Positions 45,664 through 54,874 of a stretch of 64,000 nucleotides of DNA are shown in pieces. This DNA is from Flammeovirgaceae bacterium SG7u.111 (GTDB lineage Bacteria; Bacteroidota; Bacteroidia; Cytophagales; Flammeovirgaceae), in contig CP139021.1 of NCBI GenBank assembly GCA_034044135.1, positions 2,929,635 to 2,993,634 of the forward strand. Reading direction: 5' to 3'. A model generated the notes under the pieces. That model was given only the letters and a program-made list of their open reading frames with translations, made no database searches and was not told where the DNA came from. Each line of letters opens with the position of its first letter. Within the stretch, counting starts at the first letter, position 1. The position numbers were made by a program, and so were the translations under genes.

Positions 45664-46296
45664 ATGGAAAAGAAAGATAAGTTTTTCAACTTGGATAAGT
45701 TTAAAGAGGAAATGGAAAAGTTGGAGGAGAAATTTAAAGAAGGTAAAGCAGAGGTTCACAAAGAGTTCAAGAAGCAAAGAGATAACATAGCAGAATTTGT
45801 AAAAGAGGCCGAAGAAGACGCTAAAAAAGTTGGGAAGGATGGAAGCGAGCGTTTGGAGCAACTCAAGAAAGAGGTGATGGAGTTGCTAGAACTATTGGAG
45901 ACAGATTTTGATATAGCTTATGATAAATTTGGGGACAATCCTAAAAAAGTAACTTCATCGCTCAAATCATTTGAAAAAACCTTGAAGAAAATATTTGAGG
46001 AAGTGGAAGAAGAAACGGAGAAAGCTCGTGATAAGTTCAAAGAAGATTACCAACGAACCTTGCACAGGTTTGAAATAGAAATGATGATCCAGCAGATCTA
46101 TTTTGAATTCAATAAGAGAAGAACCAAGGAAGAATACGATGAATGGAAAAATGAGATGCAATCGAACCTTAAGGATATTCGGGGAAAACTAGAAAACAGG
46201 GCAAAGGAAACTGAAGAAAAGTTTGACCGATTTAACGATGAAATGGCTGAGGCGTATGTTCATATCAAAAAAGCATTCCGTAATTTGTTTTCATAA
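45664..46296 (+). CDS. Charged coiled-coil protein
   Basis: A 210-residue cytosolic protein made of Lys, Glu, Asp and Phe heptads over almost its full length (FKEEMEKLEEKFKEGKAEV, KKIFEEVEEETEKARDKFKEDY). A breaking segment at about 75-95 (LLETDFDIAYDKFGDNPKKV) may allow a hairpin. No known domain. Possibly a structural or membrane-stress protein in the manner of apolipoprotein-like bacterial proteins. Followed by a terminator. Confidence 0.65.
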   Translation: MEKKDKFFNLDKFKEEMEKLEEKFKEGKAEVHKEFKKQRDNIAEFVKEAEEDAKKVGKDGSERLEQLKKEVMELLELLETDFDIAYDKFGDNPKKVTSSLKSFEKTLKKIFEEVEEETEKARDKFKEDYQRTLHRFEIEMMIQQIYFEFNKRRTKEEYDEWKNEMQSNLKDIRGKLENRAKETEEKFDRFNDEMAEAYVHIKKAFRNLFS

Positions 46297-46340
46297 GTGA
46301 AACATTACTTTCTTTAGAGCCCCTTACATCAATTAGATTT

Positions 46341-46371
46341 AAGTGGTTTATTTTATTTAAACCACTTTTTA
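46341..46371 (+). terminator. Terminator of the coiled-coil gene
   Basis: Stem AAGTGGTTTA/TAAACCACTT (46341-46350 with 46358-46367), loop of 7, then T. Confidence 0.8.
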
Positions 46372-46381
46372 GCGAATAGTT

Positions 46382-47044
46382 ATGAAACCAGTAAGAAAAC
46401 CTAGGGTGAAAATTTGCTGCATTAGCAGTGTAGAAGAAGCTCAGTTGGCAATTGATGCAGGAGCTTCTGCTTTGGGGCTGGTAGCCCATATGCCGAGTGG
46501 CCCTGGAGTTATCGAAGATGAGCTTATTCGGGAAATCGCCCTCTTTGCCCCGCCACCCATTGCTACTTTTTTACTAACAAGCAGAACTGATGCGAAAGGT
46601 ATTATAGACCACCAGCGGGTTACGGGTGCTACAACTATCCAGTTGGTTGATGAACTAAAAACGGGTAGTTATGCCCAGATCAAGAAAGCATTACCAGGAA
46701 TCAATATTGTCCAAGTGATTCATGTGATGGGAGAGGAGTCGATAGAAGAAGCGTTAAAAATCAGCAAAAGTGTTGATGCTGTGTTGTTGGATTCGGGAAA
46801 CCCTAACTTGGCAGTGAAAGAGTTAGGAGGAACTGGAAGGGTACATAATTGGGAGGTGAGTAAGAAAATTCGAGAGCAGTTGGAGATACCGATGTTTTTG
46901 GCAGGAGGACTAAAACCTGAGAATGTAGAAAGTGCTATTGAAGCCGTGAGTCCTTTTGGGTTGGATCTGTGCAGTGGAGTTCGCACAAGTGGTAAATTGG
47001 ATGCTTCAAAACTCAATGCTTTTTTTGAAGCAGTGCAGCGCTAG
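46382..47044 (+). CDS. Phosphoribosylanthranilate isomerase-like (TrpF-like) protein
   Basis: A 220-residue TIM-barrel protein. RVKICCISSVEEAQLAIDAGASALGL corresponds to the KICGIT opening with the catalytic Cys retained (KIC); AVLLDSGN holds the catalytic Asp position; GGTGRVHNWEVSKKI is the phosphate-binding and substrate loop; FLAGGLKPENVESAI and GLDLCSGVRTSG close the barrel. TrpF converts PRA to CdRP in Trp synthesis. No other trp gene is near, and the sequence departs from the core family, so it may act on another substrate. Confidence 0.75.
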   Translation: MKPVRKPRVKICCISSVEEAQLAIDAGASALGLVAHMPSGPGVIEDELIREIALFAPPPIATFLLTSRTDAKGIIDHQRVTGATTIQLVDELKTGSYAQIKKALPGINIVQVIHVMGEESIEEALKISKSVDAVLLDSGNPNLAVKELGGTGRVHNWEVSKKIREQLEIPMFLAGGLKPENVESAIEAVSPFGLDLCSGVRTSGKLDASKLNAFFEAVQR

Positions 47045-47054
47045 TTTTTTGGTG

Positions 47055-47789
47055 TCATTCTATAAAAGCAATAACCTTTATTTCTGTTCGCCTATTGATA
47101 GAATGTTCTGAAGAGGAGCATCTTACTCCGTTGGTGCAAGAGTTTATGGGTTGGGTCTCTCCATACCCACGGGCTTGCAATCTTAATTTGCTAATGCCTT
47201 TGTTTATAAGGTAGTTTACCGATGCCTGCGCTCGCTGTTGGCTGAGTTCAAGGTTATACGCATCGTCTCCTCTGGAATCCGTATGGCAACCGATTTCCAT
47301 CACGACATCTCGGTTTTTCGCCATTACCCTAAATATTCGGTCCAGCTCTAGCTTCGATTCATCCGAAAAGTTGATTTCATTAGGTGCAAAGCTTATTTTG
47401 AGAGGGTAGCTATTTCCTAGAGCCATTGGTAAAAGGGCAATATTGATCTCCACTTTTTCGTCATTCTCTCTTCCAATAGTTGATAGGGTAAAAATCTCGG
47501 AGTGGAAATGTCTTTGTTTGAAACCAATCACGCTAAACACCGATTCTGCTATAATCTTGGTAGAAAAATAGCCCGATTCATCAGTTGTGATTTCTTTGGA
47601 AAAATCATTTCTGATGTTGGTGACCAAAATACTGGCATCTTCTATAGGCAACCCTGAAATGATATCTACCACCTTTCCCCTAAGCTCAAAAGCCTTTGGT
47701 GCTTTAGGTTTTTCACTGGCATGCGCAGTATAAGCTCCCAAAATGGAGAGTAGTAAAAGCAGGTGTCGAGTCGATAATTTACCAATCAT
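47055..47789 (-). CDS. OmpA-family protein with carboxypeptidase-like domain
   Basis: I choose the ATG at 47789 (244 residues); the frame continues 2 codons to a TTG. Signal peptide (LLLLLSILGAYTAHA), a CarboxypepD-like beta domain (FELRGKVVDIISGLPIEDASILV, pattern) and an OmpA C-terminal domain with MEIGCHTDSRGDDAYN, LSQQRAQASVNYLINKGI, ARGYGETQP and TNGVRCSSSEHSINRRTEIKV. Paralogue of the 26.6-kb OmpA protein, sharing the odd NGVxC..H..NRR linker. Outer-membrane, peptidoglycan-binding. Confidence 0.87.
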   Translation of the reverse strand: MIGKLSTRHLLLLLSILGAYTAHASEKPKAPKAFELRGKVVDIISGLPIEDASILVTNIRNDFSKEITTDESGYFSTKIIAESVFSVIGFKQRHFHSEIFTLSTIGRENDEKVEINIALLPMALGNSYPLKISFAPNEINFSDESKLELDRIFRVMAKNRDVVMEIGCHTDSRGDDAYNLELSQQRAQASVNYLINKGISKLRLQARGYGETQPINSCTNGVRCSSSEHSINRRTEIKVIAFIE

Positions 47790-47795
47790 GGTCAA

Positions 47796-48282
47796 TTAGG
47801 TTTTAGATTGAATAGTATGCATTTGCTAGTGAGTTTACAAAATACTATCAAACATATGGTTTATGACAAATGTCAATAGCTATTTGAAGAAGTTTTTGTA
47901 AGTTGAAGTCAATCGTTAGTGAGCAGGGATATTAAGGATTTGCCTTGTTTTGAGAGGCAAATATACATAAGTGCTAATAGATGGACACAGGAAATAAAGG
48001 TTAAGTAGGATAAGGTATTCAAAAAAACATTACTAAATACGTAAGATTTTATTGAAGTATTTGCATCATTTAAGTTAATGAATCTATATGGTAAACAGGA
48101 AATTTGAGTTTTATTGGAGCAAATTGCTTTTTTTTGAACCATAATTCAGAGCTAGGGCTGAAAAAGTAGATGTAAGAATTTACAAATAGTTGAATGATAA
48201 ATTGTTTAGGCTTCTGACTTACAAAGAATGAAATGTAGTTTCTATTTTATATAAATTTGCGAAACCCTTATATAAGTTATCT
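47796..48282. other. Intergenic region before pyrH; promoter-like TAAATTTG box at 48252-48259
   Basis: A/T-rich region between divergent genes. TAAATTTG (48252-48259) fits the Bacteroidota -7 box TAnnTTTG and lies about 24 bp before the pyrH start; a clear TTG -33 box is not seen. No gene, repeat or RNA fold seen elsewhere in it. Confidence 0.45.
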
Positions 48283-48987
48283 ATGAAATACAAAAGAATC
48301 CTTTTAAAACTCAGCGGAGAGGCTCTTATGGGCAACCAAAATTATGGTATTGATCCCGAAAGACTTGAAATTTATTCAAACGAAATTAAGAAAGTAGTAG
48401 ATGAGGGGCTTGAGCTTGCTATCGTAATAGGAGGAGGAAATATCTTCCGAGGCATTCAAGCAGGCAAGGCAGGCATCGACAGGGTGCAAGGAGACTACAT
48501 GGGCATGTTGGCAACGCTCATCAATGGTATGGCTTTGCAAAGCGCCCTTGAAAACAAAGGTATTTATACTCGTTTGATGTCGGGTATTCCAGTAGACAGA
48601 GTGTGTGAGCCTTTTATCAAAAGAAGGGCTGTTCGGCACTTGGAAAAAGGCAGGGTAGTGATTTTTGGTGCAGGAACTGGAAACCCATTTTTCACAACTG
48701 ACTCTGCGGCAAGTCTTAGAGCTATAGAAGTTGAGGCAGATGTAGTGTTAAAAGGCACTCGTGTAGATGGTGTGTATACTGCTGATCCTGAGAAAGATCC
48801 TGACGCAGAAAGATTCTCTACTATTACTTTCCAAGAGGTGTATGAAAAAGGATTGAACGTAATGGACATGACTGCTTTTACCCTTTGTATGGAAAACAAA
48901 TTGCCGATTATCGTATTTGATATGAATAAGCCAGGTAACCTTCACAACCTCATAAAAGGCGAAGAAGTAGGTACCTTGATTTCTTAA
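48283..48987 (+). CDS. pyrH: UMP kinase
   Basis: A 234-residue amino-acid-kinase-fold enzyme that phosphorylates UMP. Motifs: [86 protein letters not shown] and [17 protein letters not shown]. Full length. The ribosome recycling factor gene follows, as in many bacteria, but here separated by a terminator and a promoter. Confidence 0.97.
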   Translation: MKYKRILLKLSGEALMGNQNYGIDPERLEIYSNEIKKVVDEGLELAIVIGGGNIFRGIQAGKAGIDRVQGDYMGMLATLINGMALQSALENKGIYTRLMSGIPVDRVCEPFIKRRAVRHLEKGRVVIFGAGTGNPFFTTDSAASLRAIEVEADVVLKGTRVDGVYTADPEKDPDAERFSTITFQEVYEKGLNVMDMTAFTLCMENKLPIIVFDMNKPGNLHNLIKGEEVGTLIS

Positions 48988-49035
48988 TATCATACGTAAA
49001 TTATACAGCCGGCTTATTCGGTGTTCAAAAAATTG

Positions 49036-49068
49036 GGCAGTGTCACTTGATGATACTGCCTTTTTTAT
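49036..49068 (+). terminator. Terminator of pyrH
   Basis: Stem GGCAGTGTCA/TGATACTGCC (49036-49045 with 49051-49060, one G-T pair), then T6. Confidence 0.85.
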
Positions 49069-49188
49069 TTACCTTTCAATTTGGATATGGAATTGGGTAC
49101 AACCCACACAAAATTTGGGTTTTTGCCATTTTTTCAAAAATAAACTCTTTGTGATTCAATGTGTTGTGCCAGTAGCTATCCAATGTTA

Positions 49189-49218
49189 TTGTATCCAATC
49201 ATCGATGCTTTAACTTTG
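49189..49218 (+). promoter_or_regulatory. Bacteroidota-type promoter of frr
   Basis: TTG at 49189-49191 and TAACTTTG at 49211-49218, spaced 19 bp, match the -33/-7 pattern (TTG ... TAnnTTTG) of the group's primary sigma factor. The frr start is 28 bp downstream. Confidence 0.6.
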
Positions 49219-49246
49219 TAAGAGTAATTAATAAAAAACATACGTC

Positions 49247-49810
49247 ATGGAAGAAATTGAATTATACTTGGAAGATGCTAAAGAGCACATGGAAAAGGCG
49301 ATAGCGCATTTGATGACCGAACTGTCAAAAATCAGAGCAGGCAAGGCTATGCCATCTATGCTTGATGGGCTTATGGTTGATTATTACGGATCACCTACGC
49401 CAATTGCTCAAGTAGCTTCTATAAACACTCCCGATGCGAGGTCTTTAGTCATAAAGCCTTGGGAAAAAAATATGCTTGTTGAAATAGAGAAAGCTATCCA
49501 GAATAGCGACTTAGGTCTTTCTCCTCAAAACGATGGCGAAATTATTCGCTTGAATATTCCCGTTCTTACCGAAGAAAGACGCTTGGGTTTGGTAAAGCAA
49601 GCGAAAGGAGAAGCAGAACATGGAAGGATTAGCATCAGAAATATTAGAAAAGATGCAAACGACAGCCTTAAAAAGCTTTTGAAGGACGGCGGTGCTTCTG
49701 AAGATGAGATAAAAGGAGCTGAAGGTCAAGTTCAAGACCTTACAGACAAATATGTAAAACAAGTTGATGAAATAGTTGGTGATAAAGAAGCTGACATCAT
49801 GAAGGTATAA
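49247..49810 (+). CDS. frr: Ribosome recycling factor
   Basis: A 187-residue protein of the RRF family: two-domain L shape with long helices (MEKAIAHLMTELSKIRAGKAMPSML), DGLMVDYYGSPTPIAQVASINTPDARSLVIKPWEK, IRLNIPVLTEERRLGLVKQAK and a final long helix ending VDEIVGDKEADIMKV. It splits post-termination ribosomes with EF-G. Full length and typical. Confidence 0.97.
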   Translation: MEEIELYLEDAKEHMEKAIAHLMTELSKIRAGKAMPSMLDGLMVDYYGSPTPIAQVASINTPDARSLVIKPWEKNMLVEIEKAIQNSDLGLSPQNDGEIIRLNIPVLTEERRLGLVKQAKGEAEHGRISIRNIRKDANDSLKKLLKDGGASEDEIKGAEGQVQDLTDKYVKQVDEIVGDKEADIMKV

Positions 49811-49844
49811 TCACCTGAGCATCGACAATAGATTTATAAATTTC

Positions 49845-49880
49845 CACCCAGAAGAGCTTAGGTTTTTCTGGGTGTTTTTT
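49845..49880 (+). terminator. Terminator of frr
   Basis: Stem CACCCAGAA/TTCTGGGTG (49845-49853 with 49866-49874) followed by T6. Confidence 0.85.
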
Positions 49881-49891
49881 CTTGAAAAAAC

Positions 49892-50179
49892 ATGACACTT
49901 TCAGAATTTAAAGACTCATTGGCGGAAAGCAAGCCGCCTACTGGTCTCTCTGTAGCATTGGAAGCACTTTGGTGGGACGGGAAAGGAGATTGGCACAAAG
50001 CCCATGACTACACCAACGATCCGGGAGCAGGGACTAATGGCGATTGGGTTCATGCATATTTGCACCGAAAAGAAGGTGATGAATGGAATGCTTCTTATTG
50101 GTATTCGAGGGCAGGAAAATCCAAGCCAGTTGTTTCTCTGGAAGAAGAGTGGGAGACAATGGTTGAAAAATTACTTTAA
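49892..50179 (+). CDS. Small conserved-style hypothetical protein
   Basis: A 95-residue soluble protein with Trp- and His-rich centre: ALWWDGKGDWHKAHDYTND, GDWVHAYLHRKEGDEWNASYWYSRAGK. This pattern looks like a conserved single-domain family seen in several phyla, though I cannot name it. It begins 12 bp after the frr terminator. Confidence 0.6.
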   Translation: MTLSEFKDSLAESKPPTGLSVALEALWWDGKGDWHKAHDYTNDPGAGTNGDWVHAYLHRKEGDEWNASYWYSRAGKSKPVVSLEEEWETMVEKLL

Positions 50180-50226
50180 GGAAAGTTATTGCCAATAATA
50201 AAAATTATTTGCCGAGTTCTGAAATT

Positions 50227-50273
50227 TAAAAAGCCCCAACTACTAATGCTTCAATGCAAATGATAGTTGGGGC
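50227..50273 (-). terminator. Terminator of hemE
   Basis: Stem GCCCCAACTA/TAGTTGGGGC (50233-50242 with 50264-50273), 7 bp past the hemE stop, followed on the minus strand by a T run. Confidence 0.8.
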
Positions 50274-50279
50274 AATGTG

Positions 50280-51311
50280 TTACTTTGAGCTGTATTCTTT
50301 TACTGTTTCAATAAATACTTTTACTTTTTGAAAGTCAGTATCTGGATATACGCCGTGCCCGAGGTTGGCAATGTGGCGTTGTGAACCAAAAGCGTCCAGC
50401 ATTTTTTTCGTTTGTTTCACTATTTCCTCATTTTCTGCATAAAGAACACAAGGGTCTAGGTTGCCTTGCAAGGTTTTGTTTCCACCCACTTGCTGGCGAG
50501 CTTGTTGGATGTCCATGTTCCAGTCTAAGCCTATTGTTTGGCAGTCGAGCTTACCAAAAGCTTCTAGCGAGAAATAAGCTCCTTTGGCAAAAACAGTTAC
50601 AGGAACTTCGTCAATAGCATCGCAAATTTGCTTGATGTAGGGAAGGGAAAATGCCTCATAATGCGCTGGTGGTAAAATCCCTGCCCAAGAATCAAAAACC
50701 TGAACAAGATCGGCTCCTACTTCAATTTGTGCTTTTAAGTATTCGATGGTGCTATCGGTGATGAGCTGCAAAAGTTGGTGAGCCATTTTTGGGTCTTGGT
50801 AAAGCATCCTCCTCGCTTTAGAAAACGTTTTTGAACCAGAACCTTCTACCATGTAGCAGAAAATAGTGAAAGGCGCACCTGCAAAACCAATAAGAGGAAC
50901 TCGTCCATCAAGCTCTTTTTTTACGATTTTTATAGCTTCTAGTACATAGCCCAAATCCGATTTGGCATCGGCTTTTTTTAGTTTGGCAAGCTCTGCTTTG
51001 GTATTGATCGTAGCGGGGAAATATGGTCCTTTCTTTTCTACCATTTCATATGGCAAGCCCATTGCTTCTGGGATTACCAAAATATCTGAAAAGATGATTG
51101 CTGCGTCCACGTTTAAGATATCAACGGGCTGAAGAGTGACCTCGGCTGCCAATTCGGGAGTTGTGGCAAGCTCTATAAAACCCGATAGCTTTGATCTCAC
51201 CGCCCTGTATTCTGGCAAAATTCGACCAGCTTGGCGCATTAGCCACACAGGTGTACGCTCCGTTTCCAGTCCTTTGGCAGCTCTTATCAATAAGTCGTTT
51301 TGCAATGACAT
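50280..51311 (-). CDS. hemE: Uroporphyrinogen decarboxylase
   Basis: A 343-residue enzyme of heme synthesis that removes four carboxyl groups from uroporphyrinogen III. Motifs: [92 protein letters not shown] and [12 protein letters not shown]. Full length. No other heme gene is in the window. Confidence 0.97.
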   Translation of the reverse strand: MSLQNDLLIRAAKGLETERTPVWLMRQAGRILPEYRAVRSKLSGFIELATTPELAAEVTLQPVDILNVDAAIIFSDILVIPEAMGLPYEMVEKKGPYFPATINTKAELAKLKKADAKSDLGYVLEAIKIVKKELDGRVPLIGFAGAPFTIFCYMVEGSGSKTFSKARRMLYQDPKMAHQLLQLITDSTIEYLKAQIEVGADLVQVFDSWAGILPPAHYEAFSLPYIKQICDAIDEVPVTVFAKGAYFSLEAFGKLDCQTIGLDWNMDIQQARQQVGGNKTLQGNLDPCVLYAENEEIVKQTKKMLDAFGSQRHIANLGHGVYPDTDFQKVKVFIETVKEYSSK

Positions 51312-51601
51312 TTTATCTTATTTCTATTTTTTTGAGTAAAATTCTGTCGTTTTTCTTCCAAAGCCGCAGTGACTATTGTAATCGGCTTTCATCAAATAAG
51401 CCTGCAATTTTACAAAAACCTTTTGATAATGCAGTAGAGAAAAGAGAGTGGTGGGTAGGGGATCTAGTTTAGGTTTCCTGCATTCCTTTTGATTTTTTAT
51501 GTACTTTTACGCCTTTAAAAATTGCCATGAGGAGGTGATTGCCAACTTTTTGAAACCAATTGGTTGGATTAATTTTTTGAACTCAATTGAAAAATAACCA
51601 C

Positions 51602-52771
51602 ATGAAATTAGTTGAGGTAAACGATAAAAAAAGTACCCAAGAATTCTTAATGCTTCCTGTTCGACTTTATAAGGAGAGTGAGTATTGGATAAGACCTCTT
51701 GACAAAGATGTGCATGCTGTGTTTGATCCTGCAAAAAACAAAAGTTTCAGGCATGGTGAATGTATTCGTTGGATATTGCAAGGTGAAGGTGGAAAAACGA
51801 TAGGAAGGGTAGCGGCTTTTTACAATAAAAAATCGCTGAACAAGGACAACGACCAGCCTACAGGTGGCATGGGCTTTTTTGAGTGTGAGGATGACAAAGA
51901 AGCAGCCTTTATGCTTTTTGATGCTTGTAAAAAGTGGTTGGAAACCAAAGGTGTTGAAGCGATGGATGGGCCTATTAACTTTGGAGAGAGGGATAGGTGG
52001 TGGGGGCTTTTGGTAGATGGGTTTGACTACGAGCCTAATTATACCTGTAATTACCATCACCCTTATTACCAGCAGTTGTTCGAAGAATATGGATTTCAAT
52101 TGTATTTCAGGCAGTTTACCTATGCCAGAAAAGTGCTAGACCCTCTTTCTCCTAAGCTATCTCGAAAAGCTGCTATAGTGGCACAAGATAAGAGTTATAC
52201 TTTCGAACATATTCGGTTGAAAAATTTGGCAAAATATTCGGAGGATTTTAGGGAGATTTATAACAAAGCTTGGGCTGCACACCCAGGTGTTCCTAAAATG
52301 TCGTCTTTGCAGGCCAATAGTATCATTACGCAGCTCAAACCGATCATGAATGAAAAGATTTTATGGTTTGGGTATTATGATAATCAGCCTATTGCCTTTT
52401 TCTTGATTTTGCCAGAGGTGAACCAAATTTTCAAACATGTAAATGGTAAGTTGGACTTAATAGGCAAATTGAAATTCCTATACCACAAATGGCGTAAGAC
52501 TACCAAGAAGATCATCGGGATTGTATTTGGGGTTGTGCCAGAGTTCCAAGGCAAAGGAGTAGATGGCGCTATCATTATGGAAATGAGAAAAGTAGTGCAA
52601 GATGACTATCCGATTTACGAAGACTTTGAAATGAACTGGATAGGAGATTTCAACCCTAAAATGCTTAATGTAGTAGAACAAGTAGGAGGGTTTGTTTCCA
52701 AAACACATATCACATACCGCTACCTCTTCGATAGGACAAAGCCATTCAAACGGATGCCGATTAAAGAGTGA
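51602..52771 (+). CDS. GNAT-like N-acetyltransferase family protein
   Basis: I start at the ATG at 51602 (389 residues); the frame reaches back 5 codons to a TTG. The N-terminal half reads FLMLPVRLYKESEYWIRPLDKDVHAVFDPAKNKSF (region) and GRVAAFYN, then DGPINFGERDRWWGLLVDGFDYEPNY; the second half contains FGVVPEFQGKGVDGAIIMEM, an acetyl-CoA-binding loop of GNAT type (Q/R-x-x-G-x-G/A). Widespread in Bacteroidota and Proteobacteria as a two-lobed GNAT-like protein with unknown substrate. Confidence 0.7.
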   Translation: MKLVEVNDKKSTQEFLMLPVRLYKESEYWIRPLDKDVHAVFDPAKNKSFRHGECIRWILQGEGGKTIGRVAAFYNKKSLNKDNDQPTGGMGFFECEDDKEAAFMLFDACKKWLETKGVEAMDGPINFGERDRWWGLLVDGFDYEPNYTCNYHHPYYQQLFEEYGFQLYFRQFTYARKVLDPLSPKLSRKAAIVAQDKSYTFEHIRLKNLAKYSEDFREIYNKAWAAHPGVPKMSSLQANSIITQLKPIMNEKILWFGYYDNQPIAFFLILPEVNQIFKHVNGKLDLIGKLKFLYHKWRKTTKKIIGIVFGVVPEFQGKGVDGAIIMEMRKVVQDDYPIYEDFEMNWIGDFNPKMLNVVEQVGGFVSKTHITYRYLFDRTKPFKRMPIKE

Positions 52772-52786
52772 GATAAATAATAAAAA

Positions 52787-52815
52787 AAGGTCCGTCCAAT
52801 TGGACGGACCTTGTA
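52787..52815. terminator. Bidirectional terminator
   Basis: A perfect 11-bp stem AAGGTCCGTCC/GGACGGACCTT with loop AATT+T; A-run before and T after. Lies between two convergent genes. Confidence 0.85.
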
Positions 52816-52817
52816 CT

Positions 52818-53246
52818 TTAGAGCTTGTGATTTGAAAGAAGCCAAGCGTCTGCCTTGTCTTTAGTGTCAAAAAATTGTAGATATTCAATTCCAGTCCGTT
52901 CCGAATTATTGTAAATAAAATTGGAATAGTATTTATCAAAAGCGTCTTTCTCCATTACTATGGCTACTTTTTTTAGTCCGTAGCTTACAGCTCTAGGTAT
53001 AATCTCTTCTTGTAGCCACAAAGAAAGCTCATCATCTATCACATCGTTGTTTTTGATGCCAGATAGCCAGTTGGCTAGCCTATATTCCTTGAGTAACTCC
53101 AAGCCTTTATAACTTACAGATTTGTAATCTTCTTTGTCTGCATTTTTCGTCCACATTAATTCGAGCGTGCATGTTTCCGGATTTAGGTAAATCTTGGCTT
53201 TCTTCGATTCAAATAGTAGTTCGCTTTGACTTTGAGTGGTTTTCAT
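52818..53246 (-). CDS. STAS/SEC14 (SpoIIAA-like) domain protein, paralogue 2
   Basis: A 142-residue soluble protein: AKIYLNPETCTLELMWTKNADKEDYKS, a helix with GLELLKEYR, NWLSGIKNNDVIDDELSLWLQEEIIPRAVSYGLKKVAIVMEKDAFDKYY and a final YLQFFDTKDKADAWLLSN. The same order of strands and helices, plus EIIP-A--GLK--AIVM, is seen in paralogue 3, 290 bp away. Its role is unknown; members of the family bind ligands or partners. Confidence 0.65.
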   Translation of the reverse strand: MKTTQSQSELLFESKKAKIYLNPETCTLELMWTKNADKEDYKSVSYKGLELLKEYRLANWLSGIKNNDVIDDELSLWLQEEIIPRAVSYGLKKVAIVMEKDAFDKYYSNFIYNNSERTGIEYLQFFDTKDKADAWLLSNHKL

Positions 53247-53537
53247 TTTGTTGGGGCGTGATTTATGAATTACAAGAATTTACAGGTAAAGCTAGTAGCT
53301 AACTCAAAATAAAAACATGAGGAATTGCATATAAAAAGAACCACATCTGTTGGGATGCGGTTCTCTTATTTTCCAATATATCGAATTAAAGTTGTAGGAT
53401 GTGTTTAAGACTCATCTATTTCACTACGAACATCCACCTATAGGTTCTCCCTTCATTTTTTTCTTTCGTGGGAAATCAAAAGCAGTCTTCCGCCGCAGTG
53501 AATGTTTTCACTTGAAAACCTGAACTTCAAACATTCT

Positions 53538-53951
53538 TTAAGCTAATGCTTTATCCTTCTCCATAATCCATTTTTGTGCTTTTTCTAGCGAATCAAAGTG
53601 CTCCATGAATTTTATTCCTCCGTCAGTAACATCCTTTTTGATATTATTGACATAGAATTTTTTGAAAACATCTGGATCCATTACTATGGCTATTCTTTTT
53701 AAGCCCAATTCAATAGCTTTTGGAATGATTTCAGTTTTTAGCCATACAGAGAGGTCTGTTCCTATTACCCCTTCATTCCTGATATCAGAGATCCAACTGT
53801 TTGCATTATTCACTCTAATATGTGTCAGGCCTTGGGTAAAAAGATGTTTGTATGTGTCTGCATCGGCTACTTTTAGCCAAGTTAATAAAATAGCATTTGT
53901 GTTAGGTAAATAGTGCAATGTCGCTCTTTCAGTTTCGATTAAAAGTTTCAT
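53538..53951 (-). CDS. STAS/SEC14 (SpoIIAA-like) domain protein, paralogue 3
   Basis: A 137-residue protein close to paralogue 2: ATLHYLPNTNAILLTWLKVADADTYKHLF (region), NSWISDIRNEGVIGTDLSVWL, EIIPKAIELGLKRIAIVMDPDVFKKFYVNNI, and FMEHFDSLEKAQKWIMEKD. Tandem with paralogue 2 on the same strand but with a 290-bp gap. It likely arose by duplication. Regulation and role unknown. Confidence 0.65.
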   Translation of the reverse strand: MKLLIETERATLHYLPNTNAILLTWLKVADADTYKHLFTQGLTHIRVNNANSWISDIRNEGVIGTDLSVWLKTEIIPKAIELGLKRIAIVMDPDVFKKFYVNNIKKDVTDGGIKFMEHFDSLEKAQKWIMEKDKALA

Positions 53952-54295
53952 ATAATGTGTGCTTTTTTATTATATAGTGTTTAGTTCCAAATTGAATGAG
54001 TACGATTAAATACTGATTTCTTAGGGTAAAACGCTTATTAACAGGTTTGTATATCTATAAAGTATGTTGGCGGCATTATTTTTTACCCGCAAACATTCCC
54101 GATGTGATTATTTATGTTTTTGTACACTTTTATCTCTGTTTAAATTGCAGGCTACTAGTGTTCTAATGCTCATCTCACCTTTTTTTTAAGCTTTTAAGTG
54201 ACGTAGTTTACTTGTTTTTTGAAGCCATATAAATCACAAACTGCTCTTAGCCCTTCACCAACTACTATTTAATCTAACTTATACTAAATACTATC
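53952..54295. other. Intergenic region, no gene seen
   Basis: A/T-rich DNA between divergent units; no reading frame or hairpin of note. Confidence 0.5.
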
Positions 54296-54778
54296 ATGAA
54301 GAAGATTCTGAAACTCTTACTTTTCGTTGCCATCGGGCTGGTTGTGCTTGTGGTGGGTTTTCTGGGGTACATTGCCATTTCGGGGATCCCTTCTTATGAG
54401 CCCCAAGAAGTGGCTTTCACACCTACTCATACTCCCGGCCAGGTAGCTAAAGGAGCAAAACTTGCTAATATGGTTTGTGCTCCTTGCCATCGTAATATAT
54501 CGAGTGTGGTGCTTACGGGTAGGTTGGTAGAAGACATAGATCCTGTTTTTGGAGAAATGTATTCTTAAAACATTGCCCAAGACCTAACTGTGTAGATTGG
54601 TAACTGGTTGGGTGGAGACCTGGTCTTGTTTATCAAAACTGGTCTGCGACCTGATGGAACGTTGCTCGCTTATCCGATGATGCCCTATACCCAGCTTACC
54701 GATGAAGAGGCGAAAGCTATTTTTGCCTATATCAAAACTGTTCCTGTGATAGAAAATAAAGTAGTTGTAAGGCCTTAG
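54296..54778 (+). pseudogene. Membrane-anchored c-type cytochrome, broken by two in-frame stops
   Basis: The first 90 codons give an N-terminal membrane anchor (LLLFVAIGLVVLVVGFLGYIAI), then AKGAKLANMVCAPCHRN with the heme-binding motif CAPCH. TAA at 54566-54568 and TAG at 54593-54595 interrupt the frame, yet the same frame goes on to a natural end: IGNWLGGDLVLFIKTGLRPDGTLLAYPMMPY, then LTDEEAKAIFAYIKTVP and a stop at 54778. This is the usual C-terminal half of a small cytochrome c of this kind, including the Met ligand region (YPMMPY). So two point mutations inactivated the gene without any frameshift. Recent decay is likely. Confidence 0.8.
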
Positions 54779-54812
54779 TTGTTTATACTAAGTTAGTTGT
54801 GAAGGATACAAA

Positions 54813-54845
54813 GCAAAAAAAAGCACGGGATATTAATCCCGTGCT
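54813..54845 (-). terminator. Terminator of the thioredoxin-like gene
   Basis: Stem AGCACGGGAT/ATCCCGTGCT (54822-54831 with 54836-54845) with a T8-type run on the minus strand. Confidence 0.8.
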
Positions 54846-54874
54846 CGTTGGTCTAATTGTTAAATAGAGAACTC

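Noticed and set aside
54566-54595. Stop-codon recoding in the cytochrome c gene
   Set aside because: Two different stops (TAA, TAG) eight codons apart and no recoding signal; ordinary stops elsewhere in the window work normally, so pseudogene is simpler.
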